Assembly: GCF_040654195.1 (NCBI RefSeq)
Contig: NZ_JBFAHM010000008.1
Location: 124,001-188,000, forward strand
Length of the DNA stretch: 64,000 nucleotides
Reading direction: 5' to 3'
DNA from: Hamadaea sp013361475
Lineage (GTDB): Bacteria; Actinomycetota; Actinomycetes; Mycobacteriales; Micromonosporaceae
Part shown: in pieces, positions 1-7,311 of the stretch
Numbering within the stretch: position 1 is the stretch's first letter
Layout of the letters: every line of letters starts with the position of its first letter
The notes under the pieces: generated by a model
The model's input: only the letters and a program-made list of their open reading frames with translations
Databases searched by the model: none
What the model was told of the DNA's origin: nothing
Translations under genes and position numbers: made by a program

Positions 1-612
1 AACGTCACCACCAACGTCGGGGACGTCGCCAGAATCAGTGCGCAGTGGATCATTGCGGAATCGGGAGGAAGCGCCGGCGTGGTGGTATTCACCGATCTGT
101 CCATCCCGTTCGCCCGGAACAAGTCCCAGTTGATCAAGAGAGCTCTGGCGGACTGTTCCGGAGTCAAGGTTCTGTCGACCGAAGACATACCGATCGCCGA
201 TTCCAGCAATCAGACGCCGCAGCGAACCTCGGCGTTGATCCGCCGCCTGGGCGACACGTGGACGTACTCCGTGGCAATCAACGATCTTTACTTCGCTGAC
301 GCCGCCGCAGCGCTGGACGACGCCGGAAAGCCGGGTGACGGTGCGCCCCTCAACATCGGAGCCGGTGACGGCGACCCGATGGCCTTCAACAGCATCCGAA
401 CCGGCCACTACCAGGCCGCGACCGTGCCCGAGCCGTTGCTCGAACAGGGGTGGCAGACGATCGATGAACTCAATCGGGCCCTCAGCGGCACGCCCCGCAG
501 CGGGTACGTCGCGCCCGTGCACCTCACGACCGTCGACAACATCGACGGCGCCACCTACTGGGAACCCGCCGACAACTATCGCGAGCACTACATGCAGGTC
601 TGGCGAAAGTAG
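1..612 (+). CDS. Sugar ABC transporter substrate-binding protein, 3' part
   Basis: Frame 1 is open from the first base and ends with TAG at 610-612, giving the last 203 residues; the start lies outside the window. The fold reads as a type I periplasmic binding protein of the ribose/galactose class: alternating beta-alpha segments, a hydrophobic strand followed by a TDLSIPFA stretch, a hinge-like GAGDGDPMAF segment and a C-terminal TVPEPLLEQGW segment. Such proteins capture sugars or autoinducer-like ligands outside the cell for an ABC importer. The ligand cannot be read from the sequence, and the rest of the operon would lie to the left. Confidence 0.7.
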   Translation, partial: NVTTNVGDVARISAQWIIAESGGSAGVVVFTDLSIPFARNKSQLIKRALADCSGVKVLSTEDIPIADSSNQTPQRTSALIRRLGDTWTYSVAINDLYFADAAAALDDAGKPGDGAPLNIGAGDGDPMAFNSIRTGHYQAATVPEPLLEQGWQTIDELNRALSGTPRSGYVAPVHLTTVDNIDGATYWEPADNYREHYMQVWRK

Positions 613-646
613 CCGCAGCAAGCCGCGACCTCGACGACACGGAAAG

Positions 647-719
647 CGCCCTCGGCTGGACTCGAACCAGCGACCCCCGAGCTCGGAACCCGGTGCTCTC
701 TCCGCTGAGCTACGAAGGC
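647..719 (-). tRNA. tRNA-Arg (anticodon CCG)
   Basis: Read on the minus strand this folds into a complete cloverleaf: acceptor GCCTTCG pairs with CGAGGGC, anticodon arm CCGGG/CTCGG holds loop TTCCGAG, and T-arm GCTGG/CCAGC holds TTCGAGT. It decodes CGG. It is the last member of a six-unit tRNA array transcribed leftward. No CCA is encoded. Confidence 0.85.
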
Positions 720-733
720 TTGTCAATCCCCAG

Positions 734-807
734 TACGCCTGGCAGGACTCGAACCTGCCACCTCCCGCTTCGTAGGCGGGCGCTCTGTCCCGATGAGCTA
801 CAGGCGC
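734..807 (-). tRNA. tRNA-Arg (anticodon ACG)
   Basis: Complete cloverleaf on the minus strand: acceptor GCGCCTG pairs with CAGGCGT (one G-U), D-stem GCTC/GAGC, anticodon arm CCCGC/GCGGG with loop CTACGAA, and T-arm GCAGG/CCTGC. After A34-to-inosine editing it would read CGU, CGC and CGA. It lies 14 bp upstream (in transcription order) of the CCG isoacceptor. Confidence 0.85.
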
Positions 808-860
808 GTGTTCAGTTGTGCCGTACCCCGCCGGGGAGCGCTTGCGCGAGCCGCCAGAAG

Positions 861-934
861 TGCGGTCAGCGGGATTCGAACCCCCAAACCTGCGCGTTCT
901 AAGTGCGCCGCCTCTCCCGTTGGGCCAGCCGGGC
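861..934 (-). tRNA. tRNA-like gene with UAG anticodon, acceptor stem broken
   Basis: The D-arm (T8, GCC/GGC, GG in the loop), the anticodon arm (GCGCA/CGCGC with loop CTTAGAA, one A-C mismatch) and the TTCGAAT T-arm are recognisable. The 5' acceptor GCCCGGC does not pair with the 3' strand TGACCGC beyond two positions. The anticodon would read CUA (Leu), but the variable loop is short, unlike ordinary tRNA-Leu. It is either a decayed tRNA or an aberrant array tRNA. Confidence 0.4.
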
Positions 935-938
935 ATCG

Positions 939-1007
939 TGGACAACCGAGGTATCGAACCCCACCCGCGATGTTTGCAGGACATCGCTGCGCACCTGCGC
1001 GTCGCCC
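939..1007 (-). tRNA. tRNA-like gene, Ala (UGC)-like, short D-arm
   Basis: Acceptor GGGCGAC pairs with GTTGTCC using two G-U pairs. The anticodon arm GATGT/ACATC holds loop CCTGCAA and the T-arm TGGGG/CCTCG holds TTCGATA. Only 15 nt separate acceptor and anticodon stems (19 is usual), so the D-arm is reduced, and position 33 is C rather than U. It sits 4 bp from the neighbouring tRNA-like unit. Function is uncertain. Confidence 0.4.
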
Positions 1008-1068
1008 GAGTACGCGCCCGCCCCCCACGGGCACGCCGTGGCGTACCCGCCCCCGTCGGGCGCGTCAG

Positions 1069-1140
1069 TCCGGAACCTCCGAGTCGAACGGAGTGTCTCG
1101 CGTTCCCAAAACGCACGGGTTGCCGTCTCCCCCGTTCCGG
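1069..1140 (-). tRNA. tRNA-Pro (UGG)-like
   Basis: Acceptor CCGGAAC pairs perfectly with GTTCCGG, T-arm CTCCG/CGGAG holds TTCGACT, and anticodon arm TGCGT/ACGCG holds loop TTTGGGA, giving anticodon UGG. Position 8 is G instead of the conserved U and the D-arm is only three pairs (GGG/CCC). It is a plausible but non-canonical proline tRNA of the array. Confidence 0.55.
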
Positions 1141-1196
1141 TCGAACTGCAATTCAAATTGCAGAATCCACTATGGAATTAAGAATGCGTGAATAAG

Positions 1197-1269
1197 CACG
1201 GGCGGTAGGAGTCGAACCCACGGCCGCCGGATTTGGAGTCCGGTGCTCTACCAGCTGAGCTACACCCGC
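1197..1269 (-). tRNA. tRNA-Trp (anticodon CCA)
   Basis: Minus-strand cloverleaf: acceptor GCGGGTG with CGCCCGT, D-stem GCTC/GAGC, anticodon arm CCGGA/TCCGG with loop CTCCAAA, T-arm GTGGG/CCTAC with TTCGACT, discriminator G as in Trp tRNAs. It is the first unit after the upstream terminator and so the promoter-proximal member of the array. It is not next to secE, the usual neighbour of tRNA-Trp in actinobacteria. Confidence 0.85.
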
Positions 1270-1276
1270 AGGGAGC

Positions 1277-1313
1277 AAAGAAAAAGCCGTCCGCCGGAGT
1301 GCCCGGGGACGGC
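1277..1313 (-). terminator. Rho-independent-type terminator/attenuator ahead of the tRNA array
   Basis: On the minus strand a 7-bp stem GCCGTCC/GGACGGC with a GC-rich 14-nt interior is followed directly by TTTTTCTTT. It lies between the short ORF ending at 1334 and the first tRNA at 1269, so transcription of the array from the ORF promoter must read through it. Confidence 0.7.
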
Positions 1314-1333
1314 GAAAGCCAAATGTGGCGCGC

Positions 1334-1426
1334 TTAGCGGCGCCAGCCAACCCGGGTGAGCGAGCCCCGTCGGGGGCACGGCAGTGCGGCGGCGAGTGAG
1401 GCTCGGCGCCAGCGTCGGCTTCGCAT
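1334..1426 (-). CDS. 30-residue Arg/Trp-rich leader-like ORF
   Basis: ATG at 1426 follows a purine-rich AAAGGGGAA ribosome-binding site with about 6 nt spacing; TAA is at 1334-1336. Of 30 codons ten are Arg (CGA x4, CGC x4, CGG x2) and two are Trp, with RRWRR-type clusters near the start. The Arg codons are exactly those readable by the two Arg tRNAs of the downstream array, and a terminator separates the two. This looks like a leader peptide for transcription attenuation. It could instead be a chance ORF; no homologue is recognised. Confidence 0.45.
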   Translation of the reverse strand: MRSRRWRRASLAAALPCPRRGSLTRVGWRR

Positions 1427-1487
1427 GTCGTTCCCCTTTCTCATCGGGCTTGCGGGACTGAAGACAACGATAAGGCGTCCACGCTGA

Positions 1488-1514
1488 TTGCGCAATGAAA
1501 TAAAGCGGTAGGCT
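1488..1514 (+). promoter_or_regulatory. Candidate promoter of the dehydratase gene
   Basis: TTGCGC at 1488-1493 and TAGGCT at 1509-1514 are 15 bp apart, with the GTG start eight bases after the -10 box. Transcription would start at or next to the start codon (leaderless mRNA). The spacer is two bases shorter than optimal. Confidence 0.4.
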
Positions 1515-1521
1515 GAACGCC

Positions 1522-2475
1522 GTGACTACTCTGGTGACTCTGGCCGACGTTCGGGCCGCCGCGGACCGCGTCGAGGGGGTCGTCGTGCGCACGCCGCTGC
1601 TGCCCGTGCCCGGGATCGGCCCGGATCTGTGGCTCAAACCGGAGAGCCTGCAGCCGACCGGCGCGTTCAAGGTGCGCGGCGCGACCAACGCCGTCCGTTC
1701 CCTGCCGGCGGAGTCGCTTCGGGCGGGCGTGGTCACCCACTCCTCGGGCAACCACGGCCAGGCTTTGGCATACGCCGCTCGCATGGCCGGGATCGCCTGC
1801 TGGGTGGTCGTCCCCGAAGGCGCGCCGAGCGTCAAGGTCGAGGCCATCCGGGCACAGGGTGCCGAGATCGTGCTGGTCCCGCCCGCCCAGCGGCTGCCGG
1901 AGGCGGAGCGGATCGCAGCCGTACGCGGCGCCACCCTCGTGCCGCCGTTCGACGATCCGGCGGTCATCGCCGGTCAGGGCACGCTCGGACTGGAGATCGT
2001 CGCGGATCTGCCCGACGTGGACGTCGTGCTGGTGCAGGTCGGCGGCGGTGGGCTGGTCTCCGGTGTCGCCGCGGCGGTGAAGGCGCTCAGCCCGTCGGCC
2101 CGCGTCATCGGCGTCGAGCCGGAGCTGGCGGCCGAGACCGCCGAAGGGCTGCATACCGGGACCCTGGTGCCCTGGCCGGTGGAGCGGACCTACCGGACGA
2201 TCGCCGACGGCGTTCGCACCAGCCCGTCCGAGCTGACCTTCGCCCATATACAGGCCTATGTGGACGACATCGTCACCGTCACCGAGGAGCAGATCCGGGC
2301 GGCGGTCGGCGTACTGGCGCATCAGGCGCGGATCGTCGCCGAGCCCAGCGGCGCGCTCACCACCGCGGCGTACCTGGCGGGGAAGGCGCCCGGCGGGCGT
2401 ACCGTCGCGATCGTGTCCGGAGGAAACGCGGACCCGGCGCTGTTGCACGAACTTCTCCGGCCGTCCGCCGGATAA
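1522..2475 (+). CDS. Threonine/serine dehydratase-like PLP enzyme
   Basis: 317 residues of the fold type II PLP family (threonine dehydratase/serine racemase group). The PLP lysine is K50 in a PTGAFKVRG motif, the substrate loop SSGNHGQ is at 74-80, and the phosphate-binding GGGG loop is near 175. The C-terminal SGGN segment contacts the PLP ring. There is no C-terminal ACT domain, so it is the catabolic or single-domain type rather than the isoleucine-feedback-regulated enzyme. Expected reaction: deamination of L-threonine to 2-oxobutanoate or L-serine to pyruvate in the cytoplasm. A racemase or hydroxy-amino-acid dehydratase of related specificity is possible. Confidence 0.85.
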   Translation: MTTLVTLADVRAAADRVEGVVVRTPLLPVPGIGPDLWLKPESLQPTGAFKVRGATNAVRSLPAESLRAGVVTHSSGNHGQALAYAARMAGIACWVVVPEGAPSVKVEAIRAQGAEIVLVPPAQRLPEAERIAAVRGATLVPPFDDPAVIAGQGTLGLEIVADLPDVDVVLVQVGGGGLVSGVAAAVKALSPSARVIGVEPELAAETAEGLHTGTLVPWPVERTYRTIADGVRTSPSELTFAHIQAYVDDIVTVTEEQIRAAVGVLAHQARIVAEPSGALTTAAYLAGKAPGGRTVAIVSGGNADPALLHELLRPSAG

Positions 2476-2484
2476 TCAGACCCC

Positions 2485-3258
2485 GTGGGGTGGACGGCGG
2501 GGGCTGTGCGGATCGCGCGCGACGTGCTGCGACGGATGGCGCAGGTCGAGTTGCTCGACCGGGTCTACGTGATCGCGGCCGGCACGTTCGTCTCGGCGCT
2601 GCCGATGTTGTTGCTGCTCACCGGGGTGTTCGGACCGTCACGGCGGAGCGAGTCGGTGTTCGCGACCCAGCTCATCAGCCGGCTCGGCCTGGGCGGGGCG
2701 GCGGCCGACGCGGTGCGCACACTGCTGCCCGCGAGCCCGTTGCGCTTCTACGCGGTCGGTGTGGCGATCACTCTCTTCGGGCTCTACTCGCTGACCCGGC
2801 GAGTGGCGCGGGCGTACGCGGCGGTCTGGCAGATCCCGGAACTCCCGCGTAGCCGGTGGTGGCGCGCCCTGGCCTGGCTGCTGGTGGAACTCGCCGCGAT
2901 CGTATCGGTCGCGGTCGCCCGCGACCTGGCGCGCGAGTCCTCGGCGCCCGCGCGAATCGCTCTGTTCGTGGTCGGGATCATCATCTGGTACGCCGCGGAA
3001 CTGGCCGGTCAGCGGTTGATCACCGACGGCCGGGTGCCGTGGCGGTCGTTGCACCTGGCCGCCGGATTGACGGCGGTCGGACGCCTCGGCGTGGCCGTCT
3101 GGGCCGCGGTCTACCTCGGCACGTCCCTGGCTCGGCAGGCCGAGCTGTACGGCCCGATCGGCGTCGTGTTCGCCCTGTTCACCAGCCTGTTCGCGTCGAT
3201 CGCGGCGACCCTGGTGGCGACTCTGATCGCCGCCACCGTCACGGCGGAGAAGGCATGA
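2485..3258 (+). CDS. YihY/BrkB family inner-membrane protein
   Basis: 257 residues starting with GTG ten bases after the dehydratase stop, so probably co-transcribed. About six hydrophobic segments can be counted (near 27-47, 87-107, 125-147, 155-175, 190-212, 222-252), and the N-terminal arrangement of an amphipathic helix, TM segment and PLLLLLTG-like stretch is that of the YihY family. Members are widespread integral membrane proteins of uncertain transport function; they are not RNase BN despite the old name. Confidence 0.7.
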   Translation: MGWTAGAVRIARDVLRRMAQVELLDRVYVIAAGTFVSALPMLLLLTGVFGPSRRSESVFATQLISRLGLGGAAADAVRTLLPASPLRFYAVGVAITLFGLYSLTRRVARAYAAVWQIPELPRSRWWRALAWLLVELAAIVSVAVARDLARESSAPARIALFVVGIIIWYAAELAGQRLITDGRVPWRSLHLAAGLTAVGRLGVAVWAAVYLGTSLARQAELYGPIGVVFALFTSLFASIAATLVATLIAATVTAEKA

Positions 3259-3280
3259 TCACCGCCGGTACGCTGGCGTG

Positions 3281-3943
3281 ATGGACGTCTACGGCGCGGT
3301 CCTGACGCGGCAGTCGATTCGCCGGTTCACCGGCCGACCCGTGCCCCGCGAAGCGTTGGAACGGGTGCTGGCGGTGGCCGCCAACGCTCCGTCCGGCAGC
3401 AACCTGCAACCGTGGCACATCTACGTCCTTTCGGGCGAACCGTTGGCGGACTTGAAGAAGCGGGTCGCCGTCCGCGTGGCGGCCGGGGACACCGGCGATC
3501 CCCGCGAGTTCGCGATCTATCCGCCGGAGCTGCGGCCGGCGTACCTGGAACGCATGGCGGCGCTCGGCGAGGCGCGCTACGGCTCGCTCGGCGTCGGCCG
3601 TGACGACGTCGTCGCCCGGGCGCGCGTACGCGCGGAGAACTGGAACTGCTTCGGAGCCGGCACCGCGCTGTTCTGCTATCTCGACCGGGACATGCCACTG
3701 CCGCGCTGGTCCGACGCCGGGATCTATCTGCAGACCGTGATGCTGCTGTTGCGCGGCGAAGGGCTGCACAGCTGTACGCAGGAGGCCTGGGCGGAATACC
3801 ACCGCAGCGTCGCCGAGGTCGTCGCGCCGCCGCCGGAACGGATGCTCTTCTGCGGCATGTCCATCGGGTACGCCGACCCGGCCGTCACCCATCCGCGGAT
3901 CCGGCGAGCAGAGTTGTCGGAGACGGTGACGTTTCTCGGCTGA
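3281..3943 (+). CDS. FMN-dependent nitroreductase family protein
   Basis: 220 residues from ATG 3281 (a GTG lies one codon earlier). The N-terminal LTRQSIRRF motif binds FMN phosphate, the APSGSNLQPWH segment is the canonical second FMN contact, and GEGLHSCTQEAW is the C-terminal flavin/substrate segment. The family reduces nitro groups, quinones or enones with NAD(P)H. The substrate is unknown. The gene ends in a repeated TGACCGGTTTCTC at 3942-3969, facing the convergent PEP-mutase gene. Confidence 0.8.
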   Translation: MDVYGAVLTRQSIRRFTGRPVPREALERVLAVAANAPSGSNLQPWHIYVLSGEPLADLKKRVAVRVAAGDTGDPREFAIYPPELRPAYLERMAALGEARYGSLGVGRDDVVARARVRAENWNCFGAGTALFCYLDRDMPLPRWSDAGIYLQTVMLLLRGEGLHSCTQEAWAEYHRSVAEVVAPPPERMLFCGMSIGYADPAVTHPRIRRAELSETVTFLG

Positions 3944-3986
3944 CCGGTTTCTCGGCTGACCGGTTTCTCCAGGTGCGGCGCGGCCG

Positions 3987-4730
3987 TCAGTTCCCGGGCT
4001 GATCCGCCCAGGCGTTCACCTCGGCGTACGCCGGTAGGCCCGGGTCGACCTCGGCCCCGTCGCGGACGGCCGTCGCGGTGCGGAGTGTCGCCGCGAGCGC
4101 GGCCCGGAACAGCAGCGAACCGGTGCTGATCCGGCGTACGCCCAGGTCGGCCAGGCTCGCGACGGTCATCCGGCCCGGCAGGAACAGGATGTTGACGGGG
4201 AGGTCGACCGCGGCGACGACGGCTTCGATGTCGGACGGGTCGGCCAGGCCGGGGACGAAGACGCCGTCGGCGCCCGCGTCGGCGTACAGGCGCACTCGTC
4301 GGAGGGTCTCGGGGAGGCCGGCCGAGCGCTGCCAGTAGGTGTCGGTTCGCGCGTTGACGAACAGGCCGGGCGCTTCCCGTTTCACCGAGCGGATGAGGTC
4401 GGCGTGCGCGTCGGCGGGGCCGAAGGCATCCTCCACGTTGACCCCGACCGCACCTGCATCGGCCACGGCGACCGCGGCGGCGACTGATCCGCCCTCGATG
4501 TCGGCGGTGACGTACGCCGGCAGCCCGGCGAGGTTCCGGACCAGCTCCAGCGTCGCCGCCTCGGCGGCGCCGACCCCGTCGGGCAGCCCGGCGGCGGCGG
4601 CGACGCCGAGGCTCGTCGTGCCGACGGCCGGGAACCCGGCTTCGGCGAGGCAGCGGGCCGACGCGACGTCCCAGGCGTTCGGCAGGACGAGCGGGTCGCC
4701 TACCCGGTGCAGACCGGCGAACGTGGTCAC
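3987..4730 (-). CDS. Isocitrate lyase/PEP mutase superfamily protein
   Basis: 247 residues; GTG at 4730 overlaps the TGA of the upstream P450-like gene (GTGA), which fixes the start and implies translational coupling. The fold is a TIM barrel with family landmarks: an LPNAWDVASARC substrate loop, TADIEGG and VNVEDAF metal-binding strands, and NARTDTYW. The KKCGH-type catalytic loop of isocitrate lyase is absent, so cleavage of 2-methylisocitrate is unlikely. Members act on oxaloacetate-like or phosphonate substrates. The exact reaction is not predictable. Confidence 0.75.
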   Translation of the reverse strand: MTTFAGLHRVGDPLVLPNAWDVASARCLAEAGFPAVGTTSLGVAAAAGLPDGVGAAEAATLELVRNLAGLPAYVTADIEGGSVAAAVAVADAGAVGVNVEDAFGPADAHADLIRSVKREAPGLFVNARTDTYWQRSAGLPETLRRVRLYADAGADGVFVPGLADPSDIEAVVAAVDLPVNILFLPGRMTVASLADLGVRRISTGSLLFRAALAATLRTATAVRDGAEVDPGLPAYAEVNAWADQPGN

Positions 4731-5401
4731 GAGGATGCTCCTTCCACCAGGGCCAAAGCGTGGGCGCGTCCGGGGCATGCGCGCGGTCCGGCTCCGAAGG
4801 CCAGCTCACCGGCCAGCTCGATCTGCACGGTCTCACCGGCCTCCACCGTGACGTCGCCGACTGTGGTGCGGGTGACCGCCTGCCGCTTGGTGAACGGCAC
4901 GGGTGGCTGATCGCGCAGCACCTCGTCGAGCGAAGCGTGCCGCGTCCGGTCGATCAGGATCGCCGTGGCGTCACACGCCTGCACGAGGGCGCCGATCCGC
5001 GCCGCCGTCGCCTCGTCTTGAACGCCGCCGAAGCAGGCGACGAGCTGGTTCACCGCGGCATCGGCTCGCGCCTCGTCACCGGTCCCCGGCTGGTACGCCT
5101 GCGCGACGTCCCGTACGCGGTCCACGACGTCGGCGAGATCGTGCTCGGTGACTCCGAGCGCCACGGCCAGAACCGCGACGGGGTGACGCGTACCGGTGTG
5201 CCGCAACGCTTCCAGCGGGATGTCGTCGAGCACGCCGACCGACAGCGCCCGCCGGCGGGCGTACTCGTCGCCCGAGCTGAATCGCCCGACGGCCGACCGC
5301 AGCCAGGCGATGCCATGTGTGCCGGGCGGCACCGGTGGGACGATGAACCCGGGATCGTGCAGGACGGCGAGCGCGGCATCGTGTCCGCGAATCTGCTGCA
5401 T
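4727..5401 (-). CDS. Short cytochrome P450-like protein
   Basis: 224 residues, about half of a normal P450. The C-terminal FGAGPRACPGRAHA segment is a textbook heme-thiolate loop with C209 as ligand, and the N-terminal SGDEYARRRAL segment resembles the C-helix heme-propionate region. The I-helix AGxxT oxygen-activation motif and the usual ExxR pair at the expected spacing are missing. It is intact and coupled to the PEP-mutase gene, so this is probably a miniaturised P450 relative rather than a pseudogene. It may bind heme without monooxygenase chemistry. Confidence 0.65.
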   Translation of the reverse strand: MQQIRGHDAALAVLHDPGFIVPPVPPGTHGIAWLRSAVGRFSSGDEYARRRALSVGVLDDIPLEALRHTGTRHPVAVLAVALGVTEHDLADVVDRVRDVAQAYQPGTGDEARADAAVNQLVACFGGVQDEATAARIGALVQACDATAILIDRTRHASLDEVLRDQPPVPFTKRQAVTRTTVGDVTVEAGETVQIELAGELAFGAGPRACPGRAHALALVEGASS

Positions 5402-5446
5402 ACCTCGACGCTACGGCCCCGAGACTTCGGCGTACGCCGAACCGTC

Positions 5447-5815
5447 TCAACGAAGCCAGGGGCGTACGCGTCGCGCCGTGAGCAGGACACCGGCCGCCAT
5501 GGCCGTGATGACCGCCTGCGAGATCACCGCCAGCGCCGGAGCCTTGCCCAAGCCGTAGACGGCGTAACCGTTGGCGGCCGCGTCGGTGACGAAGATGAAG
5601 GCGCTCAAGAACAGACCGGCCCGGCGGCGGAGCCACAGCAGGACGGCGGCCAGCGGGTCGAGCAAAGTCAGCGCGGTGAAGTACGCGGCGAGCCAGCCCG
5701 GCGCCCACCCGTACGGGGGCCAGCCGCCGGTCGCGAGCTGAACGATGTGCACGACGCCGCCGTAGCACAGGATCGCGATCTGGAGACCGAGGATCCACCG
5801 GACGTCCCGAGGCAC
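5447..5815 (-). CDS. Small four-helix membrane protein, unknown function
   Basis: 122 residues from GTG 5815 to the stop at 5447. Four hydrophobic helices are separated by short polar loops, with a WLRRRAG cytoplasmic-type loop and a C-terminal ARRVRPWLR. It resembles the many small DoxX-like or unnamed actinobacterial membrane proteins, but no family can be named. It is isolated from the MFS gene upstream by a strong hairpin. Confidence 0.55.
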   Translation of the reverse strand: MPRDVRWILGLQIAILCYGGVVHIVQLATGGWPPYGWAPGWLAAYFTALTLLDPLAAVLLWLRRRAGLFLSAFIFVTDAAANGYAVYGLGKAPALAVISQAVITAMAAGVLLTARRVRPWLR

Positions 5816-5833
5816 GCGTACGACGATAGCCGG

Positions 5834-5863
5834 ACGGCCCGGAGCGATGACGCTCCGGGCCGT
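5834..5863. terminator. Strong intergenic hairpin terminator
   Basis: ACGGCCCGGAGCG and its exact complement flank a 4-nt ATGA loop (13-bp perfect stem). It lies 14 bp downstream of the MFS stop on the minus strand. There is no T-tract, as is usual for actinobacterial terminators. Confidence 0.75.
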
Positions 5864-5877
5864 CCCGCGTGGAGGGA

Positions 5878-7311
5878 TCAGACGGCCGCGTGCTCCTCCG
5901 CCGGCCGGACCTCCCTCGATCCACTCTGGACCTTTCGGCCCCGGAACGTGAGCGCCGCCAGCAGCGCCCCGGCCAGGGCCACCGCCGCCGTCACGGTGAA
6001 CGCCGTCGTGTAGCCGCTCGTCAACTCGATCGGGTCGGTGGTCTGCCCCGCGCCGTTGGCGACCGCGACCGCGGTCATCGCCGCCAGGCCCAGCGCCGAG
6101 CCCACCTGATACGTGGTGTTGACGATGCCGGAGGCGAGACCGCCCTCGGCCGGGGCGACGCCGCCGATCGCGGTCATCGTGGCCGGGATGAAGGCCAGCG
6201 CCATGCCGGCCGCGGCGACCAGCGAACCGGGCAGGACGTCGGCCACGAACGATCCGTGCGGATCGGCCAGCGCCAGCAGACCGAGTCCGGCCGCGAGGAC
6301 CAGCAGCCCGGTGACGACGAGCGGACGGGCGCCGAACCGCATCAGCAGACGACCCGTGATCCCGATCATGCCGATCATGATGAGCGCGGTCATCGGCAGC
6401 AGGGCCGCGCCGCTGGCGAACGAACCGAAGCCGAGCACCTGCTGGATGTAGAGGTTCAGGAAGTACCACATCGGAATCCAGGCCGCGCCGAGCAGCGCCA
6501 TCGAGACGTTGGCCGCCGCCAGTCCCGGCGTACGCCAGATGCGCAACGGCATGAGCGGTGCGCGTACCAGTCGCTGAAGCAGCAGGAACCCTGCGATCAG
6601 CGCGACCGACGCGATCAGCTGGCCCAGGGTGGCGGCCGAGGTCCAGCCGTTGGCCGGCGCGGTGACCAGCGCCGCGACGGCGAGGGCGAGACCCGCGGTG
6701 ACCGCGAGCGCGCCCGCCAGGTCGGTGCTGCTCCGGCGACCGGGCACCGCGGGCAGGGTGGCCGGGGTGAGGGCGAGGGTGATCAGGCCGATGGGCACGT
6801 AGATCACGAACACCCACGGCCAGGTGAGCCATTCGGTGATCACGCCGCCGAGGAAGACCCCGGCGGTGCCACCGGCCGGTGCGGCGGCCCCGTAGAAGGA
6901 CAACGCTTTCGGCAATTCGGCCGGCTGACCGGCGAACAGCACCATCAGCAGCGTCATCGCGGCCGGAGCGAGCAGTGCGGCGCCCACACCCTGGACTGCG
7001 CGGCCCGCGACCTCGACGCCGGGCGATCCGGCCGCCGCGGCCAGGACGGACCCGGCGATCAGGACCAGCCAGCCGGTGGCGAACACGCGCCGCGCGCCGA
7101 ACAGGTCGGACAGCCGCCCGCCGAGCAGCAGCAGGCCGCCGAAGGCGACCGCATAGCCGTTGAACACCCACTGCAGGCCGCTGGGGCTGAAGCCCAGGTC
7201 CTCCTGCATCCGGGGGAGCGCGACGGCGATGATCGAGGTGTCCATGATGACCATGAACTGGGCGGTGGCGAGGACGGCGAGCGCCCACCAACGCCGGGGA
7301 TCGGGATTCAT
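5878..7311 (-). CDS. MFS transporter, DHA2 (EmrB-like, 14-TM) family
   Basis: 477 residues with about 14 hydrophobic helices. The N-terminal ATAQFMVIMDTSIIAVALP segment is diagnostic of the drug:H+ antiporter-2 family; the motif A equivalent GGRLSDLFGARR and the antiporter motif C region near GGTAGVFLGG are present. ATG 7311 overlaps the TGA of the copper-chaperone gene (ATGA), so the two are translated together. Members export drugs or dyes by proton antiport. The link to a metal chaperone and CsoR-like operators suggests a role in copper stress, which is inference. Confidence 0.85.
   Translation of the reverse strand: MNPDPRRWWALAVLATAQFMVIMDTSIIAVALPRMQEDLGFSPSGLQWVFNGYAVAFGGLLLLGGRLSDLFGARRVFATGWLVLIAGSVLAAAAGSPGVEVAGRAVQGVGAALLAPAAMTLLMVLFAGQPAELPKALSFYGAAAPAGGTAGVFLGGVITEWLTWPWVFVIYVPIGLITLALTPATLPAVPGRRSSTDLAGALAVTAGLALAVAALVTAPANGWTSAATLGQLIASVALIAGFLLLQRLVRAPLMPLRIWRTPGLAAANVSMALLGAAWIPMWYFLNLYIQQVLGFGSFASGAALLPMTALIMIGMIGITGRLLMRFGARPLVVTGLLVLAAGLGLLALADPHGSFVADVLPGSLVAAAGMALAFIPATMTAIGGVAPAEGGLASGIVNTTYQVGSALGLAAMTAVAVANGAGQTTDPIELTSGYTTAFTVTAAVALAGALLAALTFRGRKVQSGSREVRPAEEHAAV

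Noticed and set aside
4727..5401. Short P450 as a simple pseudogene
   Set aside because: The frame is intact, the heme loop is perfect and the gene is translationally coupled to its neighbour, so a functional miniaturised protein is more likely.
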